Positions 56,593 to 64,000 of a DNA stretch of 64,000 bases are shown here, in pieces. The stretch comes from Pseudoalteromonas luteoviolacea S2607. GTDB lineage: Bacteria; Pseudomonadota; Gammaproteobacteria; Enterobacterales; Alteromonadaceae. Under the pieces are notes generated by a model that searched no databases, was not told where the DNA came from, and saw nothing but the letters and a program-made list of their open reading frames with translations. The stretch lies in contig NZ_AUXV01000007.1 of assembly GCF_001625575.1 (NCBI RefSeq), positions 186,001 through 250,000 on the forward strand, read 5' to 3'. The first letter of the stretch is position 1, and each line of letters starts with the position of its first letter. Position numbers and translations under genes: made by a program.

Positions 56593-56625
56593 AAGGCCTC
56601 GATGGTTAACCTTCGAGGCCTTTTT
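56593..56625 (+). terminator. Terminator after ftsH
   Basis: AAGGCCTCGA pairs with TCGAGGCCTT (10 bp) with a GGTTAACC-containing loop, then five Ts. Confidence 0.85.
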
Positions 56626-56749
56626 GTATCTTTTGTAATACTTTGTATCTATATGCGCCTAATACCAGACTCTATGTGAGTGATTTTGGTCAATAAACTG
56701 GTAGGGGTATTTAAAGTATGCTTAGATACAATTAATAGGAAGGCAATTT

Positions 56750-57595
56750 ATGTTTCAACTCTCTTTACCTCGAGGTCGTACCCTTGATCTCCAAAGCCCG
56801 CAAATTATGGGCATAGTGAACGCAACTCCAGACTCTTTTTCTGATGGTGGTAAGTATTACAAAAATGATAACGCTGTCATTCAGGCGCTTGAGTTATTGG
56901 AGCAAGGAGCCAGCATACTCGACATTGGCGGCGAATCAACTCGTCCGGGTGCAGCTGATGTATCGTTAAATGAAGAACTGGACAGAGTTATTCCAGTTAT
57001 TGAAGCGATTCGAGCGCAGTCTGACTGCATTATATCGATAGATACGAGTAAAGCAGAAGTAATGAAACAGGCTATTCATGCGGGTGCTGACATTATTAAC
57101 GATGTGCGTGCTTTGCAAGAAGAAGGGTGTTTGGAAGTTGCAGCTGAATTTTCTGATGTACCTATATGTTTAATGCACATGCAAGGTCAACCAAGAACGA
57201 TGCAAGCTGCGCCAAAATATGACCACCTAATTAACGAGATTATTTCATTCTTTGAGGCTAGAATTGCGGCTTGCGAAAAACTTGGCATTGCTCGCACTAG
57301 ACTCATCTTAGATCCTGGTTTTGGATTCGGAAAATCTTTACAACATAACTTTGAGTTGCTTGGGAAATTTAATCAATTTTCAGAATTGAATTTGCCTTTA
57401 TTGGCAGGTTTATCACGCAAATCTATGTTTGGAAACTTATTAAATAGGGATACGAATGAACGCTTAGCAGCAAGCTTAAGTGGTGCATTGTTATGTGCAC
57501 AGCAAGGTGCGCATCTCATACGCGTTCATGATGTAAGAGAAACGAGTGATGTGTTGCAGGTATGGGCTGCAGCAAACCATGGAGTAACTAAATGA
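56750..57595 (+). CDS. folP: Dihydropteroate synthase
   Basis: FolP condenses p-aminobenzoate with dihydropterin pyrophosphate in folate synthesis and is the sulfonamide target. The 281 residues carry [27 protein letters not shown] and [10 protein letters not shown], the substrate loops of the TIM barrel. AGGAAGG lies about eight bases before the ATG. The stop overlaps the glmM start (ATGA), so the two are coupled, as in E. coli. Confidence 0.98.
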   Translation: MFQLSLPRGRTLDLQSPQIMGIVNATPDSFSDGGKYYKNDNAVIQALELLEQGASILDIGGESTRPGAADVSLNEELDRVIPVIEAIRAQSDCIISIDTSKAEVMKQAIHAGADIINDVRALQEEGCLEVAAEFSDVPICLMHMQGQPRTMQAAPKYDHLINEIISFFEARIAACEKLGIARTRLILDPGFGFGKSLQHNFELLGKFNQFSELNLPLLAGLSRKSMFGNLLNRDTNERLAASLSGALLCAQQGAHLIRVHDVRETSDVLQVWAAANHGVTK

Positions 57596-58932
57596 CAACG
57601 AGAAAATATTTTGGCACCGATGGTGTAAGAGGGCTTGTAGGAGAGTTCCCCATTACACCTGAGTTTGCCCTTAAATTAGGTTGGGCTGCTGGTAAAGTCC
57701 TATCTAAATCAGGAACAAAAAAAGTAATAATAGGTAAGGACACGCGAATTTCTGGATATCTGCTCGAAACTTCGCTTGAAGCGGGCTTAATCGCTGCTGG
57801 AATCGATGTCGTTTTACTTGGTCCTATGCCGACCCCTGCGGTCGCTTATTTGACGCAAACCTTCAGAGCTGAAGCGGGAATTGTGATCAGTGCATCTCAC
57901 AACCCTTATCATGATAATGGTATTAAATTCTTCTCTGGTAACGGGAAAAAACTAGCAGACGACGTCGAATTAGAAATCGAAGCAATGCTTGATGAACCGA
58001 TGACGTGTGTGACTTCAGAATCCCTAGGTAAAGCTCGCCGGTTAGATAGCGCAAGTGGCCGCTATATTGAGTTTTGTAAAAGTCAGTTCCCCAAAGAGCT
58101 GTCATTAGAGGGCATCAAAATTGTACTAGATTGTGCGAATGGGGCTACGTACCATATTGCACCTTCTGTCATGCAGGAATTAGGTGCAGAGGTAATCGCA
58201 ACGGCGTGTGAGCCAGATGGCGTGAATATTAATGCAGAGTGTGGTGCAACACACGTTGATGCGTTAAAACGTCAGGTGCTTGAGCACAAAGCTGATGTTG
58301 GTATTGCCTATGACGGTGACGGTGACCGCGTAATGATGGTTGACCACAATGGCCGTGTTTTTGACGGTGATGACATTGTTTATATTGCTGCCTTACAAGC
58401 CAAGTTCAACGGCACGCTTAAAGGTGGAGTTGTCGGCACTGTGATGTCAAATATGGGTCTTGAAAATGCACTTAAGGCACAAGATATTCCATTCCTGCGC
58501 AGTAAAGTTGGAGACCGCTATGTACTTGAACTACTTGCTCAAGAAGGGTGGAATATTGGTGGTGAAAGCTCTGGTCACGTACTTAACCTTGATCTGATTG
58601 CGACTGGTGACGGTATTATTTCTAGCTTGCAGGTGTTAGCAGCGATGGTTGCACAGAATAAAACACTCAAAGATCTTGGCGCCGGCTTTACCAAATACCC
58701 AATGAATATGATCAATGTTCGATATGCAAAAGGCACAGACCCTGTTGCTCATGACACTGTCAAACAAGTTGTAAAACAGGTTGAAGAAAAGCTGGACGGC
58801 AAAGGTCGAGTTCTATTACGGAAGTCAGGTACTGAGCCTGTAGTACGTGTTATGGTTGAAGCAGAACAAGAAAAGCAAGTAATGGACTTTTCTCAACAAA
58901 TAGCCGAAGTTGTTGAATCTGTGAGCAATTAA
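57592..58932 (+). CDS. glmM: Phosphoglucosamine mutase
   Basis: GlmM turns glucosamine-6-phosphate into glucosamine-1-phosphate for peptidoglycan and LPS precursors. The 446 residues (E. coli 445) show FGTDGVRG, the catalytic phosphoserine loop [14 protein letters not shown], the Mg loop DGDGDR, GESSGH, and [12 protein letters not shown] at the C-terminal phosphate site. It overlaps folP by four bases and precedes tpiA. Confidence 0.98.
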   Translation: MTTRKYFGTDGVRGLVGEFPITPEFALKLGWAAGKVLSKSGTKKVIIGKDTRISGYLLETSLEAGLIAAGIDVVLLGPMPTPAVAYLTQTFRAEAGIVISASHNPYHDNGIKFFSGNGKKLADDVELEIEAMLDEPMTCVTSESLGKARRLDSASGRYIEFCKSQFPKELSLEGIKIVLDCANGATYHIAPSVMQELGAEVIATACEPDGVNINAECGATHVDALKRQVLEHKADVGIAYDGDGDRVMMVDHNGRVFDGDDIVYIAALQAKFNGTLKGGVVGTVMSNMGLENALKAQDIPFLRSKVGDRYVLELLAQEGWNIGGESSGHVLNLDLIATGDGIISSLQVLAAMVAQNKTLKDLGAGFTKYPMNMINVRYAKGTDPVAHDTVKQVVKQVEEKLDGKGRVLLRKSGTEPVVRVMVEAEQEKQVMDFSQQIAEVVESVSN

Positions 58933-59011
58933 ACCAAAAAGTTAAAATTTTTCTTGTAACTTTGGACGAGTGACGTTAGTATCTCGTCCGCTTTCTTACG
59001 CGGAGTATCGA

Positions 59012-59755
59012 ATGTTAAGTAGAAAGCCAATGGTCGCGGGCAATTGGAAAATGAATGGCTCTTTAGAGCTTGTCCAAAACATTGCTAGCGAAATTAAGAA
59101 CATCAATAATAACGATGTTGAAGTAGTTGTTATTCCGCCAACTGCACTTCTAAGCAACGTAGTTGCTTCTGGTGTAAAAGCCGGTGTGCAGACAGTCTCA
59201 GAGCACCCACTTGGTGCATATACAGGTGAAGTTCAAGCGTCATTAGTGAAAGCATTAGGCGCAACTTATACGCTTGTAGGTCACTCTGAGCGTAGAAGTA
59301 TTTACGGCGAGTCAAATGAAGATGTTGCCAATAAGTTTGAGCAAGCACAAACAGACAAGTTAATCCCTATACTGTGTGTAGGTGAAACGGAGTCAGAAAG
59401 AGAGCAAGGTCAAACTGAACATATCGTTGCAGAACAAATTAAAGCTGTAATCGATAAATTAGGTATAGCATCATTGAGTGACTCTGTGATAGCATACGAG
59501 CCTGTTTGGGCTATAGGAACTGGTAAAACAGCATCTCCTGAGCAAGCACAAGCAGTACACAAGTTTATAAGAGATTTAGTAGCGAGTTACGATACTGAAA
59601 TCTCGAATTCACTGCAGATCCTATACGGTGGCAGTGTTAATGAAAGTAATAGTGAATTATTGTTCGCACAAGCAGATATCGATGGCGGTTTGATAGGTGG
59701 AGCAAGCCTTAAACCAGCAGCCTTTAGAACAATCTGTGAGAGTGCAAAAGGATAA
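59012..59755 (+). CDS. tpiA: Triosephosphate isomerase
   Basis: TpiA interconverts dihydroxyacetone phosphate and glyceraldehyde-3-phosphate. The 247-residue barrel has VAGNWKMNG with the catalytic Lys, VGHSERR with His, YEPVWAIGTGK with the base Glu, and the phosphate loop GGSVNE and GGLIGGASLK. The ATG at 59012 with GGAG eight bases upstream is chosen; the frame is open 14 residues further upstream. secG begins four bases after its stop, a conserved gammaproteobacterial pair. Confidence 0.97.
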   Translation: MLSRKPMVAGNWKMNGSLELVQNIASEIKNINNNDVEVVVIPPTALLSNVVASGVKAGVQTVSEHPLGAYTGEVQASLVKALGATYTLVGHSERRSIYGESNEDVANKFEQAQTDKLIPILCVGETESEREQGQTEHIVAEQIKAVIDKLGIASLSDSVIAYEPVWAIGTGKTASPEQAQAVHKFIRDLVASYDTEISNSLQILYGGSVNESNSELLFAQADIDGGLIGGASLKPAAFRTICESAKG

Positions 59756-59759
59756 GTAA

Positions 59760-60098
59760 ATGTACGAGATTCTTTTGGTTGTCTATTTAGTTGTTGCATT
59801 AGCATTAATTGGAATGATTCTAATCCAACAAGGTAAAGGTGCCGATATGGGATCGTCTTTCGGAGCAGGTGCTTCTGCTACCGTATTCGGTTCTTCGGGT
59901 GCTGGCAACTTTATGACAAAAACTACAACAGTACTTGCAACGGTATTTTTCGTGCTAAGTATTGCATTAGGTAACCTAACAGCAGGTCAAATTAAGCAAA
60001 CTGACCAGTGGGAAAACTTAGAAGCGCCAGCGGCGACTACAGTTCCAGCTGTATCGGATATACCTGCTTCAGAAGAGAATTCTGACGTACCAAACTAA
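59760..60098 (+). CDS. secG: SecG, protein translocase subunit
   Basis: This 112-residue protein has two transmembrane helices (about 3-21 and 53-73) linked by the conserved LIQQGKGADMGSSFGAGAS loop that faces the cytoplasm. It assists SecYE with SecA cycling. The Thr/Ala/Pro-rich end is typical. The tRNA-Leu gene starts eight bases after its stop, the same pairing as in E. coli (secG-leuU). Confidence 0.96.
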   Translation: MYEILLVVYLVVALALIGMILIQQGKGADMGSSFGAGASATVFGSSGAGNFMTKTTTVLATVFFVLSIALGNLTAGQIKQTDQWENLEAPAATTVPAVSDIPASEENSDVPN

Positions 60099-60105
60099 AA
60101 TATTT

Positions 60106-60191
60106 GCGAATGTGGTGGAATTGGTAGACACGCCATCTTGAGGGGGTGGTGAGCTATGCTCGTGGGGGTTCAAGTCCCCCCATTCGCACCA
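60106..60191 (+). tRNA. leuU: tRNA-Leu (anticodon GAG)
   Basis: The 86 bases fold as a class II tRNA. The acceptor stem GCGAATG / CATTCGC is perfect and CCA is encoded at 60189-60191. The anticodon stem CCATC / GGTGG has one T-G wobble around loop TTGAGGG, with GAG at 60140-60142. A long variable arm follows, and the T loop reads GTTCAAGTC. The anticodon and secG neighbour match E. coli leuU. Confidence 0.96.
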
Positions 60192-60198
60192 AATATAA

Positions 60199-60234
60199 AA
60201 CCTGATGAATAAATTGTTCATCAGGTTTTTTTTT
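60199..60234 (+). terminator. Terminator after tRNA-Leu
   Basis: CCTGATGAA (60201-60209) pairs with TTCATCAGG (60217-60225), 7-base loop, then nine Ts. It ends the secG-tRNA transcript right after the CCA. Confidence 0.92.
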
Positions 60235-60606
60235 GCTTAAAAATAAACTAGGCAACCATGTATCTTCCAATCTTTATGAACCTGATTTGACCATAAGGTC
60301 TCAGTAATTCACCTCCTGCCAAAGCCGTCTACTTTTAGTTCATTATATAAACGACAATAAAATTTCAGCGCCAAAATTTTATGTCTTGTAATATTTATGT
60401 TTTTATAACGTATTTTCCCGGTAATAAATTTGCAAATGAAAATATTTATGAATTTTTTATTTCAATTGATGTGTTAAATACATATAATGGCCTTCCAGAG
60501 GAAATAGATGCGTGATGCGCATCTTTTTTTATGTCTATTTTTAGCTAGGCATAGCTTCAACCTTCCTCAGGTTGAATACACACACGGCGATTCCTTTGGA
60601 GAAAAT
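60235..60606 (+). other. Intergenic region and leader before the second TonB-dependent receptor
   Basis: No gene is seen from 60235 to about 60480. TATAAT at 60483-60488 could be a -10 box, but no good -35 stands 16-18 bases before it. AGAGG at 60497-60501 precedes an in-frame ATG at 60508, which is itself inside a 7-bp hairpin AGATGCG (60506-60512) / CGCATCT (60518-60524) followed by seven Ts, a terminator-like structure. The main receptor start lies about 80 bases further on. Confidence 0.5.
60506..60530 (+). terminator. Terminator-like hairpin in the receptor leader
   Basis: A 7-bp stem with 5-base loop runs straight into seven Ts, 77 bases before the receptor start at 60607. It could be the end of an upstream transcript or an attenuator for the receptor. 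The T run is also part of an open frame that continues into the receptor. Confidence 0.55.
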
Positions 60607-62793
60607 ATGAGAACAGTTTTACCACGCGTTGGTCTATCTGCATTAAGCGCTGCCATTTTGTCGGCAGTGAGCTTACCTTCCTTTGCTGCTGAAGAAGCGC
60701 AAGCAAAAAAGAATACTTTTGAAAAAATCGAAGTGACTGCTCGTAAACGTACTGAGAGTTTATTCGAAACACCAACTGCGATCACATCTATCGGCTCAGA
60801 TGCCATTGAGAAAGGCAACATGAGCAACTTAGATGACATTGGTAAATTTGTTCCAAACTTAAATATCACAAGATATGGTGTTGGTAACGCGGCGCACGCT
60901 TCTGTCTTCATTCGAGGCATTGGTTTACAAGATCACATTATCACAACAGATCCAGGCGTTGGTGTTTACGTAGATGGTGTCTACCTTGGCCGACAAATGG
61001 GTTCCAACCTGTCTTTACCTAATATTGAGCGTGTTGAAGTATTGCGTGGTCCACAAGGCACACTATATGGTCGCAACACGTTGGGTGGTGCGGTAAACAT
61101 CATTACTAAAAAGCCAGGGTCTGAAGATGTTGTACGTGTTGAATCAAAAGTGGGCTCTCGCGGCCGCTTAGGTGGTGATATATACACAAACCAAACTATT
61201 AACGACGAGTGGAGCTTTGCTGCAAACGCATCATACAAAGAGCGTGACGGTGTAGGGCGTGCCGTTAACCTTGCTGCGCCAGAAAAAGAAATTGGCGAAG
61301 AGCAAGAGATGAGCGGCCGATTTGCTGTTAAATGGCAGCCTAGCACAGACTTTAGCTTAAATGTAGCAGTGGATGCGGTCGAAAATGAGTCAGGTCAGTC
61401 TCCTTATACGATTGAGTTAACAGGTGGCTTGGATCCAAATGACCCAAATAATGGTGACTTTCCGTTACTAAACGCGAGCTTATTGCCAGAGAACCCTGAT
61501 GACTTAGGTACGACTGTTGCTGGGATCGAAAGCACTGATTACTCTGGCTGGGGTGCATCAGTGATCGCTGATTGGCAAGTAAGTGACGAGTATGCGGTAA
61601 AATTCATCACCAGTAAGCGCGGCTCTGACTATACAGGTGGTTTGGATGATGATGCTTCACCACTGCACTTATCTGAATTTCCTGAAGAAGGTGGTGCAGA
61701 TCAGTTCTCAATCGAATTTCAACTAAACGGTACGTTCGATTCTTGGGACTTTGTGTCTGGTCTTTATTACTTCAATGAAGATGGTTTTACAGAGTCTACA
61801 CCTTATGTATTTAGTCCATTTAGCGTACCGGGTAACTACGGTCGTTTCCGTATTGATCAAGAAACAGACTCATATGCAGCCTATTTCAATGCGAGCTTTG
61901 ACGTTACAGAAAAGCTGAGCTTAGGTGGTGGTTTGCGTTACTCAGAAGATGAGAAAGATGCATTTGCTGATTTCACGTACTTCAAAAAAGGTGCACAGGC
62001 TAAGTTTGACGAAGTAACTTGGGATGTGAACGCAGCATATCAATTGAATCGTGATATGAATGTTTACGCACAAATTCAAAAAGGTTACCAAAGTGGTGGC
62101 TTTCCTCCACGCCCATTTGGTGGTGCGGACGCATTTGTATCATTTGATGAGACTAAAGCATTAAACTACGAAGTTGGTTTTAAAGGTCAAGTGCATGATC
62201 AAGTTTCAATGATGCTAGCATTGTTTGTGACTGACTATACTGATTTAGCCTTGCCGTTTAACGATCCATCGAATGGCTTTAATACATATATTGAAAACGC
62301 TGGTGAGTCTCGTGCACAAGGTATCGAGCTAGAAACAACTATTGCCATCACAGATGACTTTACAATTCGCAGCTCGGTAGGTTATCTAGATTCCGAAATC
62401 ACACATGTTGATGAAGGTGTTCAAGGTATTACAGTAGGCAATGCACCCGCTCTAACACCGCGTTGGACGGTAATGGTTGCTCCTTCATATTTCATTGATA
62501 TGGAGTCTGGTGCGACGGTAGCAGTTAACGCAAGTTATTCATACCGTTCGGATATGCAGGGTCAATCTGTGAACAACCCTAACGAGTTCATTGAATCTCG
62601 TGAGCTATTCGGTTTCAACATCTCATACACTAACAGTGAAGGTGATACTGAAATAACGCTTTATGGCGAGAATGTGTTTAATGAGGTATACGACGTAGGT
62701 CGCTTACAGCAGTCTGGCTTTGTAGGGGTTATGCGCAGCAATGACAGAAGTGAGTTTGGTCTTAAATTCAGAAAAGACTTCTGGTTAGACTAA
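60607..62793 (+). CDS. TonB-dependent outer-membrane receptor
   Basis: This 728-residue receptor has a signal peptide (about 1-28, ending SFAA), a TonB box in EKIEVTARKR, the plug domain (VPNLNITRYG, FIRGIGLQDH, VEVLRGPQGTLYGRNTLGGAVNI), and a barrel ending in FGLKFRKDFWLD. The plug pattern RGPQGTLYGRNT is that of the large group of receptors in marine bacteria that import glycans, siderophores or other ligands; the substrate cannot be told. The ATG at 60607 is chosen because GGAG lies seven bases before and the signal peptide starts there; an in-frame ATG at 60508, also with a ribosome-binding site, would add 33 residues. Confidence 0.92.
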   Translation: MRTVLPRVGLSALSAAILSAVSLPSFAAEEAQAKKNTFEKIEVTARKRTESLFETPTAITSIGSDAIEKGNMSNLDDIGKFVPNLNITRYGVGNAAHASVFIRGIGLQDHIITTDPGVGVYVDGVYLGRQMGSNLSLPNIERVEVLRGPQGTLYGRNTLGGAVNIITKKPGSEDVVRVESKVGSRGRLGGDIYTNQTINDEWSFAANASYKERDGVGRAVNLAAPEKEIGEEQEMSGRFAVKWQPSTDFSLNVAVDAVENESGQSPYTIELTGGLDPNDPNNGDFPLLNASLLPENPDDLGTTVAGIESTDYSGWGASVIADWQVSDEYAVKFITSKRGSDYTGGLDDDASPLHLSEFPEEGGADQFSIEFQLNGTFDSWDFVSGLYYFNEDGFTESTPYVFSPFSVPGNYGRFRIDQETDSYAAYFNASFDVTEKLSLGGGLRYSEDEKDAFADFTYFKKGAQAKFDEVTWDVNAAYQLNRDMNVYAQIQKGYQSGGFPPRPFGGADAFVSFDETKALNYEVGFKGQVHDQVSMMLALFVTDYTDLALPFNDPSNGFNTYIENAGESRAQGIELETTIAITDDFTIRSSVGYLDSEITHVDEGVQGITVGNAPALTPRWTVMVAPSYFIDMESGATVAVNASYSYRSDMQGQSVNNPNEFIESRELFGFNISYTNSEGDTEITLYGENVFNEVYDVGRLQQSGFVGVMRSNDRSEFGLKFRKDFWLD

Positions 62794-62799
62794 TTCATT

Positions 62800-62827
62800 A
62801 AAAAGGCCGGTAATTACCGGCCTTTTT
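62800..62827. terminator. Terminator after the second receptor
   Basis: A perfect palindrome of AAAAAGGCCGGTAA and its complement, ending in five Ts, seven bases past the receptor stop. Confidence 0.88.
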
Positions 62828-62943
62828 AATACAGAAACACAAGTGGTTATTTAGTTAATTGAGCGATCTAGATGGTTTAGGCATGACAGCCGCACAAGAT
62901 TCCCCTAAACTCTTGGTAATATTAAGATTAGCCTGAAGATTGC

Positions 62944-64000
62944 ATGCAGTTTATAGTCCACACGCTATCCAGAATTATGGATGGGATCACTTCTCTGACC
63001 GTTTCGAGTAAGGGGATCGTGATAGAAGATAAGCAAGGAAAAAAGCTATATACTTGGCAGTCGCAATTGCAACCTCCGCAAATCCTTGCGGGTAAAATCA
63101 CACCTAAAATTCAAATCTTTATGCCGGATACACGCATTAAAGTACGCATCAAAGAGTGCGATCTTGACCATGCCCAGTTTGAGCTACAAAAGTTTTGGCT
63201 CACATCACACATGGTTAAATTGCGTCAAAGTATTGCAAAGATTGAAGCTTTGCTTGAACGACGATATTTGTCTCATGGTCTACTTAAAGCTGCAAAAGAC
63301 ATGGCACAAGAGCTTGCGAGTCACTGGCTCACATGGTCGATGGATCAAAGGCTAGAAGCTTACTTTGCTCAAACCCGCTATACCCTTGAGGAAGTACATA
63401 CTTGGCAGCCACAAGATGTTGATGATTTCAGAGAAGCATTCATAGCTAAACAACTGGCTGACTATGAAGATTTTTTTGATAGTATTGCGGGGCACCCTTT
63501 AACGATTGCACAAAGGCGAGCGTGTGTTGTTATTGATGAACGACAATTACTATTGGCAGGTGCGGGTACTGGCAAAACGAGTGTCATGGTGGCTAAAGCG
63601 GGCTACCTAATTACAGCCGGAGTAGCAGATGCATCACAAATTCTGATGTTAGCTTATGGTAAAGAGGCGGCCAATGAAATGCAGTCTCGATTATCAGATG
63701 CACAGCTACCTGTTACGTGCCGTACCTTTCATAGTTTAGGCATTCGGATTCTCACAGAGGTAGAAGGAAAGGCACCACAGTTGTCTCAGTTGAGTAACGA
63801 CGAGAATCAAAAACGCCAATTTCTTCTCGAGACGCTTCAATCTCTTTGCCAAGACCGAGATTTCGCAAATAATTTACTGGCTCTGCTAAAAGAGAGCTTT
63901 AATCTCGACGCGCATGAAGTCGAAATCGACTTCGCTGCTCCGTATTTGGACAAATTGGTTAAACAGTTCAGCGAGTTAATTGGTTTGTATAAGCAAAGTT
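62944..64000 (+). CDS. HelD-like superfamily I helicase (DNA helicase IV), 5' part
   Basis: The frame opens at an ATG (62944, GAAGA upstream) and runs off the window, so 352 residues are visible. After an N-terminal region of about 190 residues as in E. coli HelD come GHPLTIAQRRA (Q-motif), the Walker A loop LAGAGTGKTSVMVAKAGYL, LAYGKEAANEM (motif Ia) and TCRTFHSLGIRIL (motif Ib), all in the UvrD/HelD pattern. Motifs II-VI lie beyond the edge. An ATG at 62977 is an alternative start. UvrD and Rep start directly with the helicase core, so the N-terminal domain favours helicase IV. Confidence 0.85.
   Translation, partial: MQFIVHTLSRIMDGITSLTVSSKGIVIEDKQGKKLYTWQSQLQPPQILAGKITPKIQIFMPDTRIKVRIKECDLDHAQFELQKFWLTSHMVKLRQSIAKIEALLERRYLSHGLLKAAKDMAQELASHWLTWSMDQRLEAYFAQTRYTLEEVHTWQPQDVDDFREAFIAKQLADYEDFFDSIAGHPLTIAQRRACVVIDERQLLLAGAGTGKTSVMVAKAGYLITAGVADASQILMLAYGKEAANEMQSRLSDAQLPVTCRTFHSLGIRILTEVEGKAPQLSQLSNDENQKRQFLLETLQSLCQDRDFANNLLALLKESFNLDAHEVEIDFAAPYLDKLVKQFSELIGLYKQS

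Noticed and set aside
60106..60191. tRNA-Leu as an attachment site of an integrated element
   Set aside because: No integrase gene and no second copy of the tRNA 3' end were found between 60192 and 64000, so an element cannot be claimed from this window.
60506..60530. A riboswitch before the second receptor
   Set aside because: If the TATAAT at 60483 is the -10 box, only about 30 bases of leader precede the hairpin end, too few for an aptamer; no known aptamer core was seen.
63086..63355. 89-residue plus-strand open frame
   Set aside because: It lies in another frame of the helD-like gene, which has clear helicase motifs; no ribosome-binding site or family pattern.
1..64000. CRISPR arrays, insertion sequences, phage genes or integrons
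   Set aside because: No regularly spaced direct repeats, transposase, integrase or phage structural genes were seen.

Overview
The window looks like chromosomal DNA from a marine gammaproteobacterium of the order Alteromonadales, most likely Pseudoalteromonas or a close relative. This rests on moderately AT-rich sequence, housekeeping gene orders shared with gammaproteobacteria (smrB/prmB/aroC; rpoE-rseABC-lepA-lepB-rnc-era-recO-pdxJ; ftsJ-ftsH-folP-glmM-tpiA-secG-tRNA-Leu), a multi-modular secreted chitinase, two TonB-dependent receptors, a DUF2897 protein and no phage or IS genes. The genus is inferred; no database search was run.

Layout. 1-3.2 kb: the 5' end of a receiver-domain protein, smrB, prmB and aroC. 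3.2-8.6 kb: a GH18 chitinase with two chitin-binding and four Ig-like modules, then a compact minus-strand set (crotonase, lrgA/yohJ, lrgB/yohK, mscS-like). 8.9-12.8 kb: a YciU/DUF440 protein, a YdiY-like outer-membrane protein, a small PH-like membrane protein, slyD-type FKBP, ygfZ, and sdhE with an overlapping ygfX. 12.8-23.1 kb: nadB, then the sigma-E stress operon with a readable sigma-E promoter, followed by lepA, lepB, rnc, era, recO and pdxJ packed on one strand. 23.2-29.2 kb: bcp, gcvR, bamC, a YjiH-type membrane protein, a DUF2897 protein, an ankyrin-like membrane protein and bamE. 29.3-35.3 kb: a GIY-YIG protein overlapping convergently with an M28 peptidase, a transglutaminase-like/TPR lipoprotein, a chemoreceptor and ilvC, divergent from ilvY.

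36.4-43.9 kb is the most distinctive accessory region: an orphan OmpR-type regulator, a DUF4856/cadherin-like lipoprotein behind a Fur-box-like palindrome, an imelysin-family lipoprotein, a FecA-like TonB-dependent receptor that overlaps the imelysin gene, and a fatty-acid-hydroxylase-type membrane enzyme. I read the core as a surface metal (probably iron) uptake locus. 43.9-53.5 kb holds a small unknown gene, a CPA2 antiporter with an RCK domain, Spo0M, an ElaA-type acetyltransferase, an NSS symporter, an RstAB-like two-component pair with a strong hairpin between the genes, an unknown lipoprotein and a serine beta-lactamase-fold hydrolase. 53.5-60.2 kb: yhbY, rlmE, ftsH, folP, glmM, tpiA, secG and tRNA-Leu(GAG).

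After the tRNA the expected rimP-nusA-infB block is not seen. Instead there is a second TonB-dependent receptor, with a terminator-like hairpin at its upstream start, and the 5' part of a helD-type helicase that runs off the window. Envelope assembly and stress recur across the region: BamC, BamE, sigma-E/RseABC, LepB, SecG, FtsH, LrgAB and MscS.
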